In this document: positions 51,101-64,000 of the stretch, one piece after another
How the letters are laid out: every line of letters starts with the position of its first letter
How positions within the stretch are numbered: the first letter of the stretch is position 1
DNA from: Trichoplax adhaerens
Taxonomy: Eukaryota > Placozoa > Uniplacotomia > Trichoplacea > Trichoplacidae
Assembly: GCF_000150275.1 (NCBI RefSeq)
Contig: NW_002060944.1
Location: 9,200,159 to 9,264,158, forward strand
Length of the DNA stretch: 64,000 nucleotides
Direction of reading: 5' to 3'
Notes under the pieces: model-generated
What the model was told of the DNA's origin: nothing
Seen by the model: only the letters and a program-made list of their open reading frames with translations
Databases searched by the model: none
Program-made: the position numbers and the translations under genes

Positions 51101-53271
51101 AATAAATAATAATCCACTGTCTGCATTAGTGTATTAATGAATAAAAATAGAAAAAAATAAAAGATTGTCAATTAAAATACTACCATGTCTCGGTAGATCG
51201 CTTACGCGCGAAATACTTTCAATGATTTAGTAAAAATGTTCTATTTAAAATGAATATAGACTATACAATATATCAATAATTTAATGCTTTTGATTCAGGA
51301 CTAATCATGATAAAAGGAATCGATTTTTACCTTTAAGATAATATAGGCTTGATTATTCGATAGTCCGTTCTGGTGGGTTGACATTTGTTTCTATATGCTT
51401 TTAAGGATGATATTCAAGGTAAACTTGAATATGATAAAATATCATGTAGGTATTAGAAGTGCTATTAAACTAACAGAATGGCTCTATTGAGTAATAATAG
51501 GATTCAATCTATTGACTTGAAGAATTTATCGGTCGAATTAACTAGTCTTAAAGGCAGATTAAAATATCATGGATCACTGATACATAGAGGTATGATGAAT
51601 AAAACACTATTGAGACTTGCATGAAGCAATCCGCTATTGAGTAACAATGGAATTTAGTTTGTTCATCTGTTTACTCCGATATTCCAACGTCTAATTTATC
51701 ATTTTGTAGTTAACTATTATGCAAGGCAGATAGTAATGTGATGAATCATCGATGTACAGCATATCTCGCAATAGGCAAAATTGAAATTAATTGCAAAGTC
51801 TATCCAGAAATAAGCCCTGGCCAGTTTATTAATTGGCTTGAATAATTTATCGATCCAATTGACTACCAGTCTTTACTTAAGATAGAATGTGATGTCATGA
51901 AGCGCTAAAAAGACGTTATAATGCTCACTATTAATACTGTCGGTATTGCTTAGCTCTTTCAAGTTATGATAGAACTCAATCAGAAAATACTTTACTTCAA
52001 TTTTTTGTCGATTTAATTTACTATTACTCAAAGCAGATTATAATGTTATTAATCATCAATTGATGTCTTTTAATTAGCATCATTATGGTTAATAGTCAAT
52101 TTCTATACGGAAATAATATAACGAACAATGCACCGAAATTAAATAGAATAAATTGCTTGTTTACAGTGGTAGAAGGAAATCAGCTGATCCTCAAATCAGT
52201 TCATTTAAATACTAGTTTGAAAGTAAGATACCGGAATAAATTAATGAACACTTATTCTAATTTCTGACACATTTAAATCTAAAATATATCGAAGGAGGTA
52301 CAGAAATGAGTTTTTGGACGGATTAATGTACGTACATTAAAGGTTTTGGCGAATTAATTTCTTTGGGCAATGATTTTATATAAATACGTAATTAATTAAA
52401 CCAAGCAAGACTTTTGCCGCTAATCCATAGTTAAAATGCAGACTATAACATAAATCTTGATAAAATATTTGTTAGGGTAACAGTAGTTTAATGCGATAGC
52501 ATGCGGATCATAACGCTTTCAATCATCATAGAACTTGTACTATTATATCTATAGGAACTTTGTAATAGTCAGCACTAGATATTTTCCTATTTACCGACAC
52601 ATATTTAATTTCTTTTGCAAGTAACGTATACCAGTATAATAAAATTACGATATAGGCACGCATCCATGACTTGTTGGTCAAATCAAACGAATGTATCAAG
52701 TTGAAATAAACTTTATTTGCAACGTACAGTAGCATACTAATTATGCGACATCACTTCTCTAATAATAAGAAACGCATTCCACAACAGTTAGATTCGCATT
52801 ACAATATTCAAATGTGAGATTAGTCATTGGTAACAGATTACCAAACAACGATGGCAAAGGATTTCGAAATATATAAATTTATGTGTGTATATGTACAAAG
52901 ATTGCAAATACAAATATAAAATGGTTGAGCAATATGGCTATTTAAACATACAGATAGCCTAGCATTTAATTAGAAGGATGACTCTGGCAGTGAAAATCAC
53001 TTTTCTGTATGTATCAATGAATAAATTTTGACGAGTAAAAAATTGGATAATATTTAAATATGTACAATTACAGTAAACGCAACTCAAAGATAGGGATTTT
53101 TCGCAACTAAGCATACTTTGTGTCATATAATAGCTATATGTATCTCTCATGAGTACCTAAAGACTGGTAGCAAAATAATTAGCAATAAGAATTACTAAGG
53201 GGTCATGTTATAAATAAACAGGTCGATTAATTAGCGTTACAAAATGAATGCTTAATAAATTAAAACTATTC
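48197..53271. other. Five-kilobase stretch without a recognised gene
   Basis: Contains the myosin promoter at its left end. Nothing convincing is coding. The best frame is 49744-49935 on the minus strand (63 codons, ATG directly after a TTTTACAG acceptor-like sequence). Weak repeats with a shared (G)GCAGAT.A.AATAT.AT..ATC word occur near 51553, 51724 and 52031. Confidence 0.4.
49744..49935 (-). CDS. Short open frame, doubtful
   Basis: 63 codons from ATG to TAA with a balanced composition (LELQIPSAIICIRIGSKLLF and so on). An AG preceded by TTTTAC lies five bases before the ATG, so it could be a terminal exon instead. No similarity recognised. Confidence 0.15.
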   Translation of the reverse strand: MSPLKLPLHIHFILKLELQIPSAIICIRIGSKLLFSAIRKDMVPFYSLLSDELPMNLFVVFTS

Positions 53272-56200
53272 TTAGATCTTCTTGGAAATATTTCGCGCCA
53301 GTGGTATAGCTCCGCCATAATTAGTCTTTTTAGGAAATTTAGAATTTAAGTTCTTCGGCGTGCCTTTTTTTCTTGAATAGGGTGAAACAGTCTTTGGTGA
53401 CTGATCGAGTTTATTTCGCCTTAAAAATTCACTACTTAGAGTAACACGGTCAGCAACACTCTTTTTGTTGTATCCACGCTCTATGATGGCCGACGCAGGA
53501 CGAGATTTCTTTAATTGTACAGGATCCGATTCTAAATGACGTTTATGTCTAAGTTTTATAGAAGGCAAAGATAACGTAGAAAATCAGCATAAAAGATATT
53601 GCAATAAACAATTGAATGAAATAACCTAAATAATTCAAACATTTCATGGAACATACCCTAAATCTAATATTACAGTAGGGGATCGATTATGTTGCGATGC
53701 ACGAGCTACATTTGGAGTGTTACTAGAGCCAAAAATTCTAATAGTAACATGACCATAGCAAAGGAATAGATTATTGCGGATTGATAAGTACTTAACAAAA
53801 TGATGTCATAAAGACAAATCTACAGAGTGCTCATTTTTATACACAAAGCGATATAGATCAAATAGTGTAAAGTAATCAACACAGCAGGCTCGTAGTTTTT
53901 AATTTTTCAAAGTGTGCCACAAATTCACTCACCTTTTATTACCACGAAGATAAGGCGATTGAACACTTTGCTCAGGCTGAGGAAAACTATTTCGGTTACA
54001 AGAAAGTCATTAAGGGAGAATACAATGATTGACATAAAGATTTTGAATAAACTGAATAGTAAAACTATACATAAGAAGACAGAAAGAAACCCATACACAT
54101 TTTGTTGTAAACAAGTGAATATACGACTGATAAAGCAGTCTAATGGTAAGTAGGATAAAACGTGTGTGAAAATAGATAAAAGCCTACTTTTCTAACCTCG
54201 TTAAAATTTTTGATTTTTCTTTCTTAGAACTTTCAGTTGTTTTATTGCTACTGTTGCTTATGCAGTCAAGGAAGAATTGATTAAATCTACGTATGTGAAA
54301 TGAGCAGCATTGGTATAATACATGTATACGTGTATAGCAGATCTAATGAATTTATAAGTTCTGCAAAGTTTGACTTGATAGCGTGAGCAGTGGAACTTGT
54401 GTACACGTTCTAAAAGTTGTATCAAGATAAAGTTCAGGATACGCAGACTTCAGACGTCTGTTAAGAGATATTCGCGTTGCTCGACTTAGACCCAATGGCT
54501 TACTCTTCGCTGACGACTGTCGAGAATTCTGTTGAAACGAGTTTAACAGCGTTTAGAGCCTTACTGATTACATTTACTAACTTTAATACTAGCAATTTTC
54601 CCGTTTGCAGTAAGAATATCAAATAAATAGCGAAACTATTGTAATCATTAGCAAATCTCCTGCGAATAATTTATTAAATGTTAAAATTACAACATCCACG
54701 TTGTCATAATACAGATCAAAACCAACCTTGGTTAATCTATCATTTGCAATTATGTTCATCCGTACGTGCGAAGGAGCCGATATAAAGATATCATTTAGTG
54801 AATACCGAGCGGCTTTAAGCTAAAAAATCCACAGAATGAGAGAAGCAGTCATCTCAACTGCCGTTACGTTGTAAGAATCTATGCTTGTATAGAATTATAA
54901 TATAGTACTTGCGAAAGGATTCGCTCCCTGAATGTAAAGTCTCGAATAGATGAACGCGTATTGCCTACGTCATCTTTTAAGCTATGCAAGACGAGGTTCG
55001 AATCCTACATTAATATAAAGGACTTAGTGGAGCAATACTATATTCAGGTAAGGTCTGTTATATGCTGTAATAGAGTTACCTTAATGGTTTGAATGATAGC
55101 TTGCACTCTTTCCGTTCGAATCAATAAACGTGTCAAGAATCCCTTCGCTATAGCTGATACCTTATCAAACTGCGAGAGAAAATTATTCAGATTACGCTGA
55201 CAACCAATAAAATATTAACACGTAAATCATTATCCGCGTCTTCACACTTTAGTTTGTAGACATAATCTACAAGTATTCAACGATTCAGTAATCTCTCTTA
55301 CATACGCAAATATCTACATACGAAGAAAACTAATCTCTTACGTTGATATCATGAAGTTCCATCCAAGCCCGTATTGGAGCAATTTGCTCTTTACTAATCG
55401 TTTCGGATGAAAAATCATTTCTCATTGGCACGGTCTCAATGCTATCATCAGTATCGAATGGATCCATACTATCGTCAAATATGTATTGAGGTCTGGCAAT
55501 TACAATGCGACTGGGAGAGGCCCTTTTAATTTCATATGACGACCGAATTTTAGCATCATCGACATCATCCACACTCTGAGGATTTTCAATAGGTTCAACA
55601 ACTTGATCCATATTTAATCGACGTCTGCTAGGTGGTCGATCTTCACTAAATGCCTGTAACACTGTAGAATCGTCTACAGTAATTTATAACACATGTTAAA
55701 AGTTTCCGTATACTTTCCCTTGACAACTGTTGTATTTTATCGGTCAGACAATGCAATCTTTTTCAAAATATAATCTTAGCACAGTATACGTGTCTACCTG
55801 ACGATGCTACGCTTTCGTTATTGTCCTCTTGTGTCGGTGAATGGTAAATATCTTTATTTGGCGGACTGTAGTTTCTTAGACTGGTAAATTGGAAATTATC
55901 AACAGTTGGCATTTTCAAAGATGTACTATCACCTGTTTCAGGAGCGCGAGTGTGATGACTACCAAGGTTCTTTACAGATAGGATTTCATCCTTGATAGCT
56001 TCTTCCTGATCGCTTGGTTGTGGTGTTTGTAATGAATGCTGACTAAACTCTTTAATTAAATCCTCAACTAGTCCGGTATCGCTACTAGAATCAGCGTTTG
56101 TCTCGTTTAATTCTGTATCGTTACTAGCTAAATGTTCCTCTTTTTTGGGTGTTGCATTATCCTTTTCAGATATTCTGAAGCTGTTATCATTTTCAATGTT

Positions 56201-57807
56201 ACTTGAACTAGTGTTAGTCTCTAATGGAAATTCTTCGAGATAAGTTTCCGATTTTTTGTCGTTATTACTTTTTCTGCTATGATCAGCGCTGACGTGGTTA
56301 ACGTTGTTTATGCTGAGTACTGCCGAATCTTGTTCAGAAGGTTGTTTTGGATTCGATTCAGATACTTGCTCTAACTTTTGACGATTTCTTTTTTTCTCCT
56401 ATGGAGCAGTGGAAACAGGAATGAGAAAGATTCGGTCATAAGATTAATGATCAATTTGGTAAGATGTCATACCTCTAACACTTTCATTTTCATGTCTATA
56501 TCCTGAAGTAATTGTTTATGCTTTGCTTTCTTGGCATCCTCAAGTTTCTTTTGCCGAGCAATCGCCATGGCTTTATATTTAGCAATTTCATTCTTATAAT
56601 TATCATCGACCTGTGCATGATTTGGATTAAATTAATGTTTTATTAAGGAATACGAAGCAGAATCGAAATTGGGATGTTAATTTCAATCACACTGCAGAGG
56701 TAAACTACCCGCACTTTAATCAAATTTATACAAAATTTCTACGTTTAGGATCAAATACCAAGCACATCCCAAGTCCTAAAGCAACATGGTTGTTTGAATT
56801 AAGAATCACAGTCCCTTTTACTGTACACCGATTGATTAATCATCCATACAAGGAGTTATCGCTATACGTAACTATACTAAGATCAAAATTATTCAAGGAC
56901 TACTAGACATTTTAGCAGGTATTTCAAATTTTTCAATAATTCGTAACAAAGATTTATTTATCTATTTTGAGGTAGTGCACTTCCTTAACCTCCTGATCGA
57001 ATGAAGACTAACCATTTCAAACCATCGGAAAAGTAAACACGAGTAATACGAATATAAATATTATGCATTATAATCAATCAATCACGGTAGAGAATTTAGT
57101 TGATGCAATTCTTGTATTAATCTTTGATTCGTCTATGCGATATTACAAGTTTAAGCAGCCATACTATAGTCAATTTTTATAATTTGCTATATCTCTCTAT
57201 TAGCCCTTCTTGCTGCCAATCGACGATGACTATTTTACCTTACCAATTCTCTCGGGTTGAGTCTATTGGGATTTTATTATGCAAACTGGCAGATTGATAA
57301 AGGTATTTGAGACTTGCGTGAAGCTACACTACAATAACTGCATTCTAATTTCCTAACTGTGAATCAAGCTTAAAAATTTCATTCCTTACTCTTGTCGATG
57401 TTGTTGTGTATAGAAACATGATAGGCCTTGCCTATCCTACTAGTATTTAGTCTATCATGATCATCACTGGTATACCAGTAATCATCTCGACGATCAGTTC
57501 CAATGGATGGGTAGTCATAAAACTGACGTCAGCTAATGGAGGATTACGACGGCACGATTTGATTGAATGATTCTACCGCAATTATATCCATGAGTACTAT
57601 TAGGGCAATTGGTAGGCAAAATACGACACAGGACTCGTCCAGAATCAGGTCTGCTGGTCTTCTTGGATCAGGTTTAAGGTAGGATCGAATCAATTGCAAA
57701 GTGTAAACAGTACCTGAAGTGGAACTTACCCTGACTGGCAAAATAGGTCTGCCATTGATGCGAATACAAGAAGTTGGAAAATCTTCCTGAGCAGTTCTAC
57801 TTTCCAT
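53272..57807 (-). CDS. CCP110: Centriolar coiled-coil protein CP110 homologue
   Basis: Centriole-capping protein that restrains ciliogenesis with CEP97. Ten in-phase exons: 57730-57807, 56473-56610, 55798-56398, 55342-55673, 55080-55196, 54909-55004, 54727-54819, 54449-54528, 53657-53737 and 53272-53548 (TAA). They encode 630 residues, against roughly 1000 in vertebrates. N-terminus: SCIRINGRPILPVR, matching the SLIRFHG..ILSP block of CP110, then a charged helix (AKYKAMAIARQKKLEDAKKA). The middle is Ser/Asn/Glu-rich and probably disordered. The C-terminal core starting near residue 384, FDKVSAIAKGFLTRLLIRTE, closely matches the family's F.K.TA.AKGFLTRRL..T block, followed by FRERILSQ-LKAARYSLNDIF, equivalent to [20 protein letters not shown]. 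The basic C-terminus also agrees. The ATG is at 57805-57807. Confidence 0.93.
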
Positions 57808-57969
57808 TATGCTTATTTCGTCCAGTTTTCCACTCAATTTACAAAGTTAAGAACGTAAAACAGGCATTACTGTCGATTCTTAGGGTTGAATTGATTTGTT
57901 GGGCAAGATCACATTAGGCTTGCCGCCATGATGGGCATTTGCAAATTTTTGAAATCTTGATCTGGTCCT

Positions 57970-58030
57970 GTACGGTACGGTAACAGTCCATTGCCGTACT
58001 GTACGGTACGGTACAAACCGTACAGTACAA
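57970..58030. promoter_or_regulatory. GTACGG/GTACAG palindrome cluster at CCP110 5' end
   Basis: Within 60 bases occur TGTACGGTACGG, CCGTACTGTACGGTACGG and ACCGTACAGTACAA, making several overlapping palindromes. The cluster lies 160-220 bases before the CCP110 start codon. Same vocabulary as the SHMT upstream block. Confidence 0.45.
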
Positions 58031-58223
58031 GATACTGTGTTATAGTCTACCGACTACAGTACGTACTGTAGGATCGCTCAGGTAAAGGCTACAAGAGACG
58101 TTGGGGACGAATGATACTTATGCGCTAGTTAAGTCATCAATGTACAGTATGGAGCTAAGCTGCAGTTGGGAATTCTCTATGGTCAATGCCGATGATCGGT
58201 ACCAGTAGTACCCAGGTGCGACG

Positions 58224-58439
58224 TCAGTCTAAACAAGGATAAGGTACCAAATGGCTAAAAGTGATACGGGGTATAGTATGGAATACAGTGCGCATCGATG
58301 ACAAGGATTTTGACAAAATTGCCAGGCCAGGCAGATTCCACTTTGGGTGATTGGAAAAATCATTTCCTCCATGCAAATATTGATTTTCTTTGAGCAATAG
58401 TTGAATAATTTGGTCGTAAATTTGGGGTTTTAGGCTCAT
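58224..58439 (-). CDS. Open frame with ATG, possible exon
   Basis: 71 codons beginning MSLKPQIYDQIIQLLLKEN, with codon use like the real exons nearby. It lies just upstream of CCP110 on the same strand, past the palindrome cluster. I see no good donor inside it and no family similarity. It may be an alternative first exon, a short independent gene, or chance. Confidence 0.25.
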   Translation of the reverse strand: MSLKPQIYDQIIQLLLKENQYLHGGNDFSNHPKWNLPGLAILSKSLSSMRTVFHTIPRITFSHLVPYPCLD

Positions 58440-61028
58440 TGAAAGTGCCTAATAAGAAGAATTAGCATTACTTTTCTTATACAACTTCTATTAGTAGAGA
58501 TAGACCGCTTTAATGCGGAGTATTTCCCTGCCAATATCTCGCAATTGGCGAGAAAATCGCCATTTTAGATGCATTTGAACACGCATTGTCTATCATCCTA
58601 CTACTTTGAAATCATTTTGCTCTACAGTTGAAAGAATTTAATCGACAATGTTACTTGTTCTCGTTCTATAGATATGCTATCTCTATATTATCTTACTACA
58701 AGCCGAAAATTTGTAAGAAGGAAAATTATAACTACAGTGATCAAATGAGACACTGCAGGCTTACTGCTAGGCCGATCTTCGACATCGACCGATGGCACGA
58801 TTCTAAATTATTCAATTATAAAATTTAGATATACGCGTACTGTAGAGTCCTTTAATGGAGTGAAAATGCAACCTAAACCCCAATCAAATTGTTGATTTTC
58901 CAACCCGAAATGAAAAAAATCGCTATACAAACACTGTATCATCACAGAAATTTTTAACCCGAATCCTACCCTCGAATCGGGTTCGAGTCGGGCTTCCGGT
59001 TGACTTTTAAGAACACTGGCGTACAGTATATTCCTATTATTGATTACTCTAAATACCGACGATCTCCCCTAGCATCAAGAGGCTGCAATATATTGCTATA
59101 TCTATATTGCTAGACATAACGGAAACCAAACTGGATTGAAAAAAAATGGACCAATTTAAAGTAAATCGATATAAACACAAATTAATTACAGCATTAGTAC
59201 ACAGATATTAATAATGGACAAGTACTCTGTTATCTATCAAAAACATGTAAGGCATCCTAGATAAATCATCATCAGTACATTCCTGGATAAGTTATCTAAA
59301 ATGAAATATATTACGACTGCTATACTTTACTGTATAAGCACTTTTGCAGCATACCTGTATAATTCATGGATGCCTGTAATACTTAACGTATAGATTACCA
59401 TTAATTCTAATTATATTTATTATGAGAACATACAGTATTACAGTATGAACTAGTAGATTATTCTACAAGATGTTGCTGTTGCTCGTGTTGTTAATCCATC
59501 TATGTCGGTCTATCACAATTTTGAATATAAATTAGCAGCATAACTTATTAAAACTCAGCATACTCTCTGTTTCGTATACTGTACGTGGATTCGGTCTTCT
59601 TGTCCGTTTCATTTTAATAGATTGATACTCACGACCAATAACTATCTCAACATCCAATTGATCGAACTTGACATCGAAATAAATATTATTAAACGTAAAT
59701 TAAAGCTTAAATTTCCATCTTCCATCTTGAGCATCCTTTTACTGAATAGGATATTGCAATACTGCATATTGCATACTATAATTAATCTTTTACAATAGGA
59801 ACAATGCTTAATAGGATGCCTTCCCACTCCAAAATTAACGAAAACTTGATATATTAATCAAACTACGCAAATAGATTTTCAAGAACGAAAATGAAATATA
59901 TCCGATTGCAGTGTACTAATCTACACAACTCAAGGAGCATTGCACTACTTGGTTTATACTGCTCTCGCAAACTCGGGATTAAAATATTAAAAAGATGTAT
60001 GAAAAATAAATCGTTGACAATGCCGCCAATTAGTCCGTCAATTCTACAATTTTAAAATCGCCATCTTGATATTTTTTCTATATGGCTCGTTTGAATAAAT
60101 ATCTTATTGCACGGATTAGCTTAGTTTTGATATTATCATAGAGAGAATAGACATAATTGCATGGTTGCGTAGCTGGAGTTAATTTATTGGATAAATGATT
60201 CTCGAATTACATAGGAAAATCGATCGATGTAGATATTAGTAATATAGCGGAATAATTATAGAATCTACCATATAGTTTTCTTACATCACTACGCAGGAGT
60301 TAAATATGCTAGCAGTCCTATAGGTTTGCTATCTATGACAGATAATATTATAATTTACCTTTGTACGTATCGAAATAGCCACCAAATACTAAATTTTATC
60401 GATGAACAGAGCTAATAGCAATTGATCTATTTATTTGAAATCATTTATGATGGATCAGAATGACTATAACTGACTTACTATAAAGCTCATTATAATTGAT
60501 ATCTACGTATGCTCTATTAATTAAGGCATCTTTTCACAAAGAGTTATAGTATTTTATGAATTCATGTATTTCAACTAATTTTCAATAAATTATCAAATTA
60601 GACCTGCTATGGAGCTCTACGGAATAGATGTCTATGAAAGATGATCTACTTCCAGCAACTGTTACTACTGTTTATATCTAAATGGCTTATGTTTATCGAA
60701 TTTGTGGATAATCAGAACTAAAGAATGACTTCTCTCTATTTACTTGAAACTAATCTATTTCAATCAGAATTTACCAAATTAGTTCTGCTATAGCATTGGC
60801 TAGAGCTGACATTGATGACAACGAAGGACTTTAATACTTATTGAGCTTATTTGTATCGGTTATCCATTAAATTATTAATGTTATGCTTTGGAGCTTTGAT
60901 TTACAACAGAATCTAATATACGAGTACTATTGATAATCTAAAAACTAAAATTGAAAGATTGATTTACAAGCCCATATAACGGTGTACATAAGAAGGAGCT
61001 AAAGCTGGGCTGATGTAAAGTAATTGGA
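58440..61028. other. Intergenic, nothing recognised
   Basis: AT-rich. Small dyads near 58513 (CCGCTTTAATGCGG) and 58540-58560 (GGCGAGAAAATCGCC). From 60280 to 60900 similar phrases (GTTCTGCTATAG.. / GACCTGCTATGG..) recur, perhaps a decayed tandem repeat. No gene supported. Confidence 0.4.
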
Positions 61029-62673
61029 TTAATAAATAGGTGGGGCAGTACTGCCTAACCACCAACTGGTAATCGATCCATCCGCGCCAGAACAAGAGAA
61101 ATCTTTTGTACATTTATTATAGCTACCAAATAGATTAGCTGTTGCTGGTGCTCCAGGTGGATAATCGCTTACTCCACATGCTGTTACTTTAGCTGGTTCT
61201 GACACGAGGAGTAGATCATGCTTATCACAGTATGATTTGCTTTCATCAACGCTCATATGCAAATGGATATCATTACGACTAAATACTGGAATTGATTTAG
61301 CGCTAAAAGAAGCTCCAAAGACGTTTCCGCTAACGCTTAAGCAATTGTCGGAAGCTAATGTTAGCCAAGCACTTTCGAAAAATAAACGTTTACTATTTTG
61401 ATCAAGGGTGCCCTTGATATAGTCATGGCCAACCGACGATGATTGGAATTGATTTGGATTAATAACTACATTGCAAGAAGACATGAACATCGTCGATTTC
61501 GAAGCAAGATATTCCATACGGGCTTTGGATAAACGATATAAATCAAGAGGAAATACAGATGAAGACGTATCTTCGTTAACAGCTGTGTCAATTGCAAAGC
61601 TGGCTGCAATTTTAGAATGAAGTGAATTGGTCTTATTGAATGATTCAATTAAAGTATAGATATCCAGTCCATCGTAATAGCACAAGACGTTATATGGCTG
61701 ATCGTTAACATCATAGACTGTCTTCTGAGCAACTTTGCTTCCTGCTTGGGGGAAATCAACGCAGGATCTGGCTTTAAAAGTTGCAGCGTTAACACACTAA
61801 AAAGTCATAATGGTAAGCATAATTAAAGCGAATGTTGGTGGTCGTAAAAATAGTTCACATAAAATATTAATAAAATTTTGAATTTAGTATAGAGTAAATG
61901 CTAGTCTTTTGATGCTACTAGCAGATATTCACTAAATTAGTAATACTTAACAAATGCTATCGTAACCAATCTGATAGCAATATTATGTGCTAAACCTTAG
62001 AGATTCCTTTATTCAATTACAATTTTTAATTAATAATATATGCTAATATCCTTTCCATCGTCTTGGTTTAATAAAAATAGCAAACAAGTCAGGTTTAACC
62101 TTGTTTTGACTATAGATATTCCGACAGTAATATTTATACTAGCTAATAAAGGAAAAAATTATCTAATTTATTCAAATACTATGTAGTAATATCTATTAAA
62201 AAAATGTTGCTTAAAAAGAGATCAACCGCGGGACTTTAGTGCCCAAGCTATTTCCTGTGTAAGGTAATGGAAGTATACGCATATAAGTAGAAATATCGGT
62301 AAAAATATACGCTGATTAAAATCTGTCAGTAGTTGAAATATTTTGCATTAGATCTATATTGCAAAGCAGTTTGATTCTATTCGCTAGCAATCTTTTTCTA
62401 TGGGAACAAATTAAAAGTTCTAAATTACAGTATTTTCATCCACTGTTTAAATTACACGAGTGATAAAAGATTTCAAGTGAAAAATTGTACTAAAAGAACG
62501 ATACGTTATCAATGATTGAGATCTACTACAAGATATCTCAAAGGATAGCTGAAAAGTAATGGATTAGCATAGTTAATGATCGAGAATTGAAATCAAGGAT
62601 AAAAAAATTGTAATAATAAACTTACACTGCATAAGAAAAGAGTCAAGAAGATGTTAGTAGCTAATTTGATCAT
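61029..62673 (-). CDS. Secreted cysteine-containing protein of unknown function
   Basis: Two exons, 62626-62673 and 61029-61796 (TAA), joined phase 0/0 across an 829-base intron; 271 residues. Exon 1 encodes a signal peptide of about 16 residues (MIKLATNIFLTLFLCS) and nothing else. The mature part begins CVNAATFKARSC and includes YNVLCYYDGLDIYTLIESFN, which weakly recalls the CNMTTDGGGWTLI turn of fibrinogen-C/COLFI-type domains; it then has about ten cysteines (counting the two near the start), several N-glycosylation-type sites, and ends SWWLGSTAPPIY. The fibrinogen-like comparison is tentative. The length, signal peptide and clean splice sites support a real gene. Confidence 0.85.
61797..62625. 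other. Intron of the secreted-protein gene
   Basis: Bounded by a GTAAGT donor and a CTTTTTTAG acceptor on the minus strand; nothing else recognised inside. Confidence 0.7.
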
Positions 62674-64000
62674 GTTAGATTCAAATTCTTGGAATAAGAT
62701 TTCAGGTAAGTTGATGGATAGTTGAGAATTTATGTACAAGGAATCAATGGATTGATGATACCTCAAATCAAAATTCTAATGATACTTTACTGGTAATTTG
62801 TGCTGCAGAAATAATTTAAAAAGAGGTTGGATTGCACTTTTGTAGTAATTTCGAACTCTATACAAATTAAACACAATCCATAATGAATGATATCGTCCAA
62901 CATTATCATGACATCTAACCCTGGCCTTATGTTGACAATTACAATTTCATTTATTATTAACATTGTCTAGCGTGACGAGATCAAAAAATATCCTAATATA
63001 CTGTAAATAAATAAAATCTCGATCTATTTTAGTTACGTTATTTATCTAGCCTATTCAATCGGTACTGATTACATTGCATCAGATATAGAGGAGTCCATTT
63101 AATGTCGCTTACAAATTTTTTCCATAAACTGATTGCTTTTTTCATAAATTTGTGCAATTAATTCCAATTTAAAGAGTCAATTTATATGCAAGAGGAAATG
63201 GATTATCGATTTAAATAAATAAATAAGACATTAATGTCATTGATTTATTAGCTAATCCGCAGTATAATTCAATTTAGGTCATCATTATTTCACAATGACA
63301 GGATACAAGTGGATACATGATTGCATAAAGGCAATTAATTTTTAAACTAAATAGATTAACAAGTAAATATGCGGTAGGTACATATACTATATAAATTTTT
63401 ACGTATATCTAACGCATTGTTTAATTTTGTTACTAAGCTGTCTCAGGAGAATTTGGAGCTAGATTATATTCGTAATATGTGCATGAAATAGACTTAATAA
63501 TCTAAGACCGATAATCTTTTAAGCACTAAATTTAATATTGAGATCATCATAATTCTTATACGGTAGCTAACAGGCTAATTCTTAGTAAAGAGTTTCTTTA
63601 ACGAGCTAATACCTATTCTATCTTTTTGTACGTTTAATATTTATTAAACTATAATGATAGTAAGGCGTTTTTTTGCCATGAATAAGCAGAATCTTTTATG
63701 TTATAATTTGATTTTAGAATAGAGCTGGAAGCAATAATTGTTACAGGTGGAAACTTGAACCATCAGTAAAACTAACAAATCCGATCAGACTGAGTATTTA
63801 GTATCCAAAATCCAGACAATGTGTTGACGAGAGTGAGCTCAGTCGATCCTTGGATGAATAGCAAACATTCCCTTCCTTAAACTCCTACTTAGTCTTATCT
63901 ATTTTCGAGTATTATCTTATTTCCTCTCACTGAGATGTATGAATGAGAAACAATCATAAAAATGAAATAATCAACAATTCTAAGAATTTTAGAATACATC
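62674..64000. other. Right end of window, nothing recognised
   Basis: AT-rich upstream region of the secreted-protein gene. No supported exon or repeat. Confidence 0.5.

Noticed and set aside
54995..55005. GGTTCGAATCC, identical to a tRNA gene B box
   Set aside because: No A box or cloverleaf can be drawn, and the bases belong to a CCP110 exon on the minus strand (54909-55004) that phases perfectly.

Overview
The window is nuclear DNA of an animal. It is AT-rich, and most genes are split into many short exons by GT..AG introns, commonly 50-300 bp long. Gene content (type I PKA regulatory subunit, SDR42E dehydrogenase, a STAT-family factor, CCP110, TSEN54, a class-divergent myosin) is metazoan. 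The compact layout and the divergence from vertebrate proteins suggest an early-branching animal such as a placozoan; that placement is inference. Most genes were found by joining short exons on the minus strand and checking that every splice phase agrees, so single-frame ORFs give a poor picture here.

Layout, left to right. 756-2804 (+): 3' two thirds of a PKA type I regulatory subunit. 3759-4200 (-): two in-phase exons of a possible death-domain protein. 4963-8120 (+): complete ten-exon SDR42E1-type dehydrogenase. 9503-16497 (-), probably reaching 19653: a divergent STAT with coiled-coil, DNA-binding, linker and SH2 regions plus a tyrosine tail. 16.5-27 kb: gene-poor, with several diverged tandem arrays (near 20.4, 22.7 and 24.7 kb). 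27079-27772 (-): mitochondrial ribosomal protein S18. 28-30.6 kb: a GC-richer block with GTAC palindromes, a 130-bp minisatellite and AACCGG dyads. 30634-32046 (+): intronless cytosolic serine hydroxymethyltransferase. 32646-34526 (-): TSEN54. 36299-36900: a 190-208 bp tandem array. 37790-48196 (-): a long divergent myosin gene whose last four exons may be a tail or a separate small gene. 48.2-53.2 kb: no gene recognised. 53272-57807 (-): CCP110, with a GTAC-palindrome cluster at its 5' end. 61029-62673 (-): a secreted protein of unknown function.

No rRNA, tRNA, CRISPR array or intact transposon was recognised. The genes do not form one pathway. They are housekeeping and signalling genes placed side by side: cAMP signalling, one-carbon metabolism, tRNA splicing, mitochondrial translation, centriole/cilium control, cytoskeletal motor and JAK-STAT-type transcription. 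The most interesting items are the STAT, the myosin with an altered nucleotide pocket and a low-complexity N-terminal extension, and the intronless SHMT gene sitting behind a repeat-rich promoter block.
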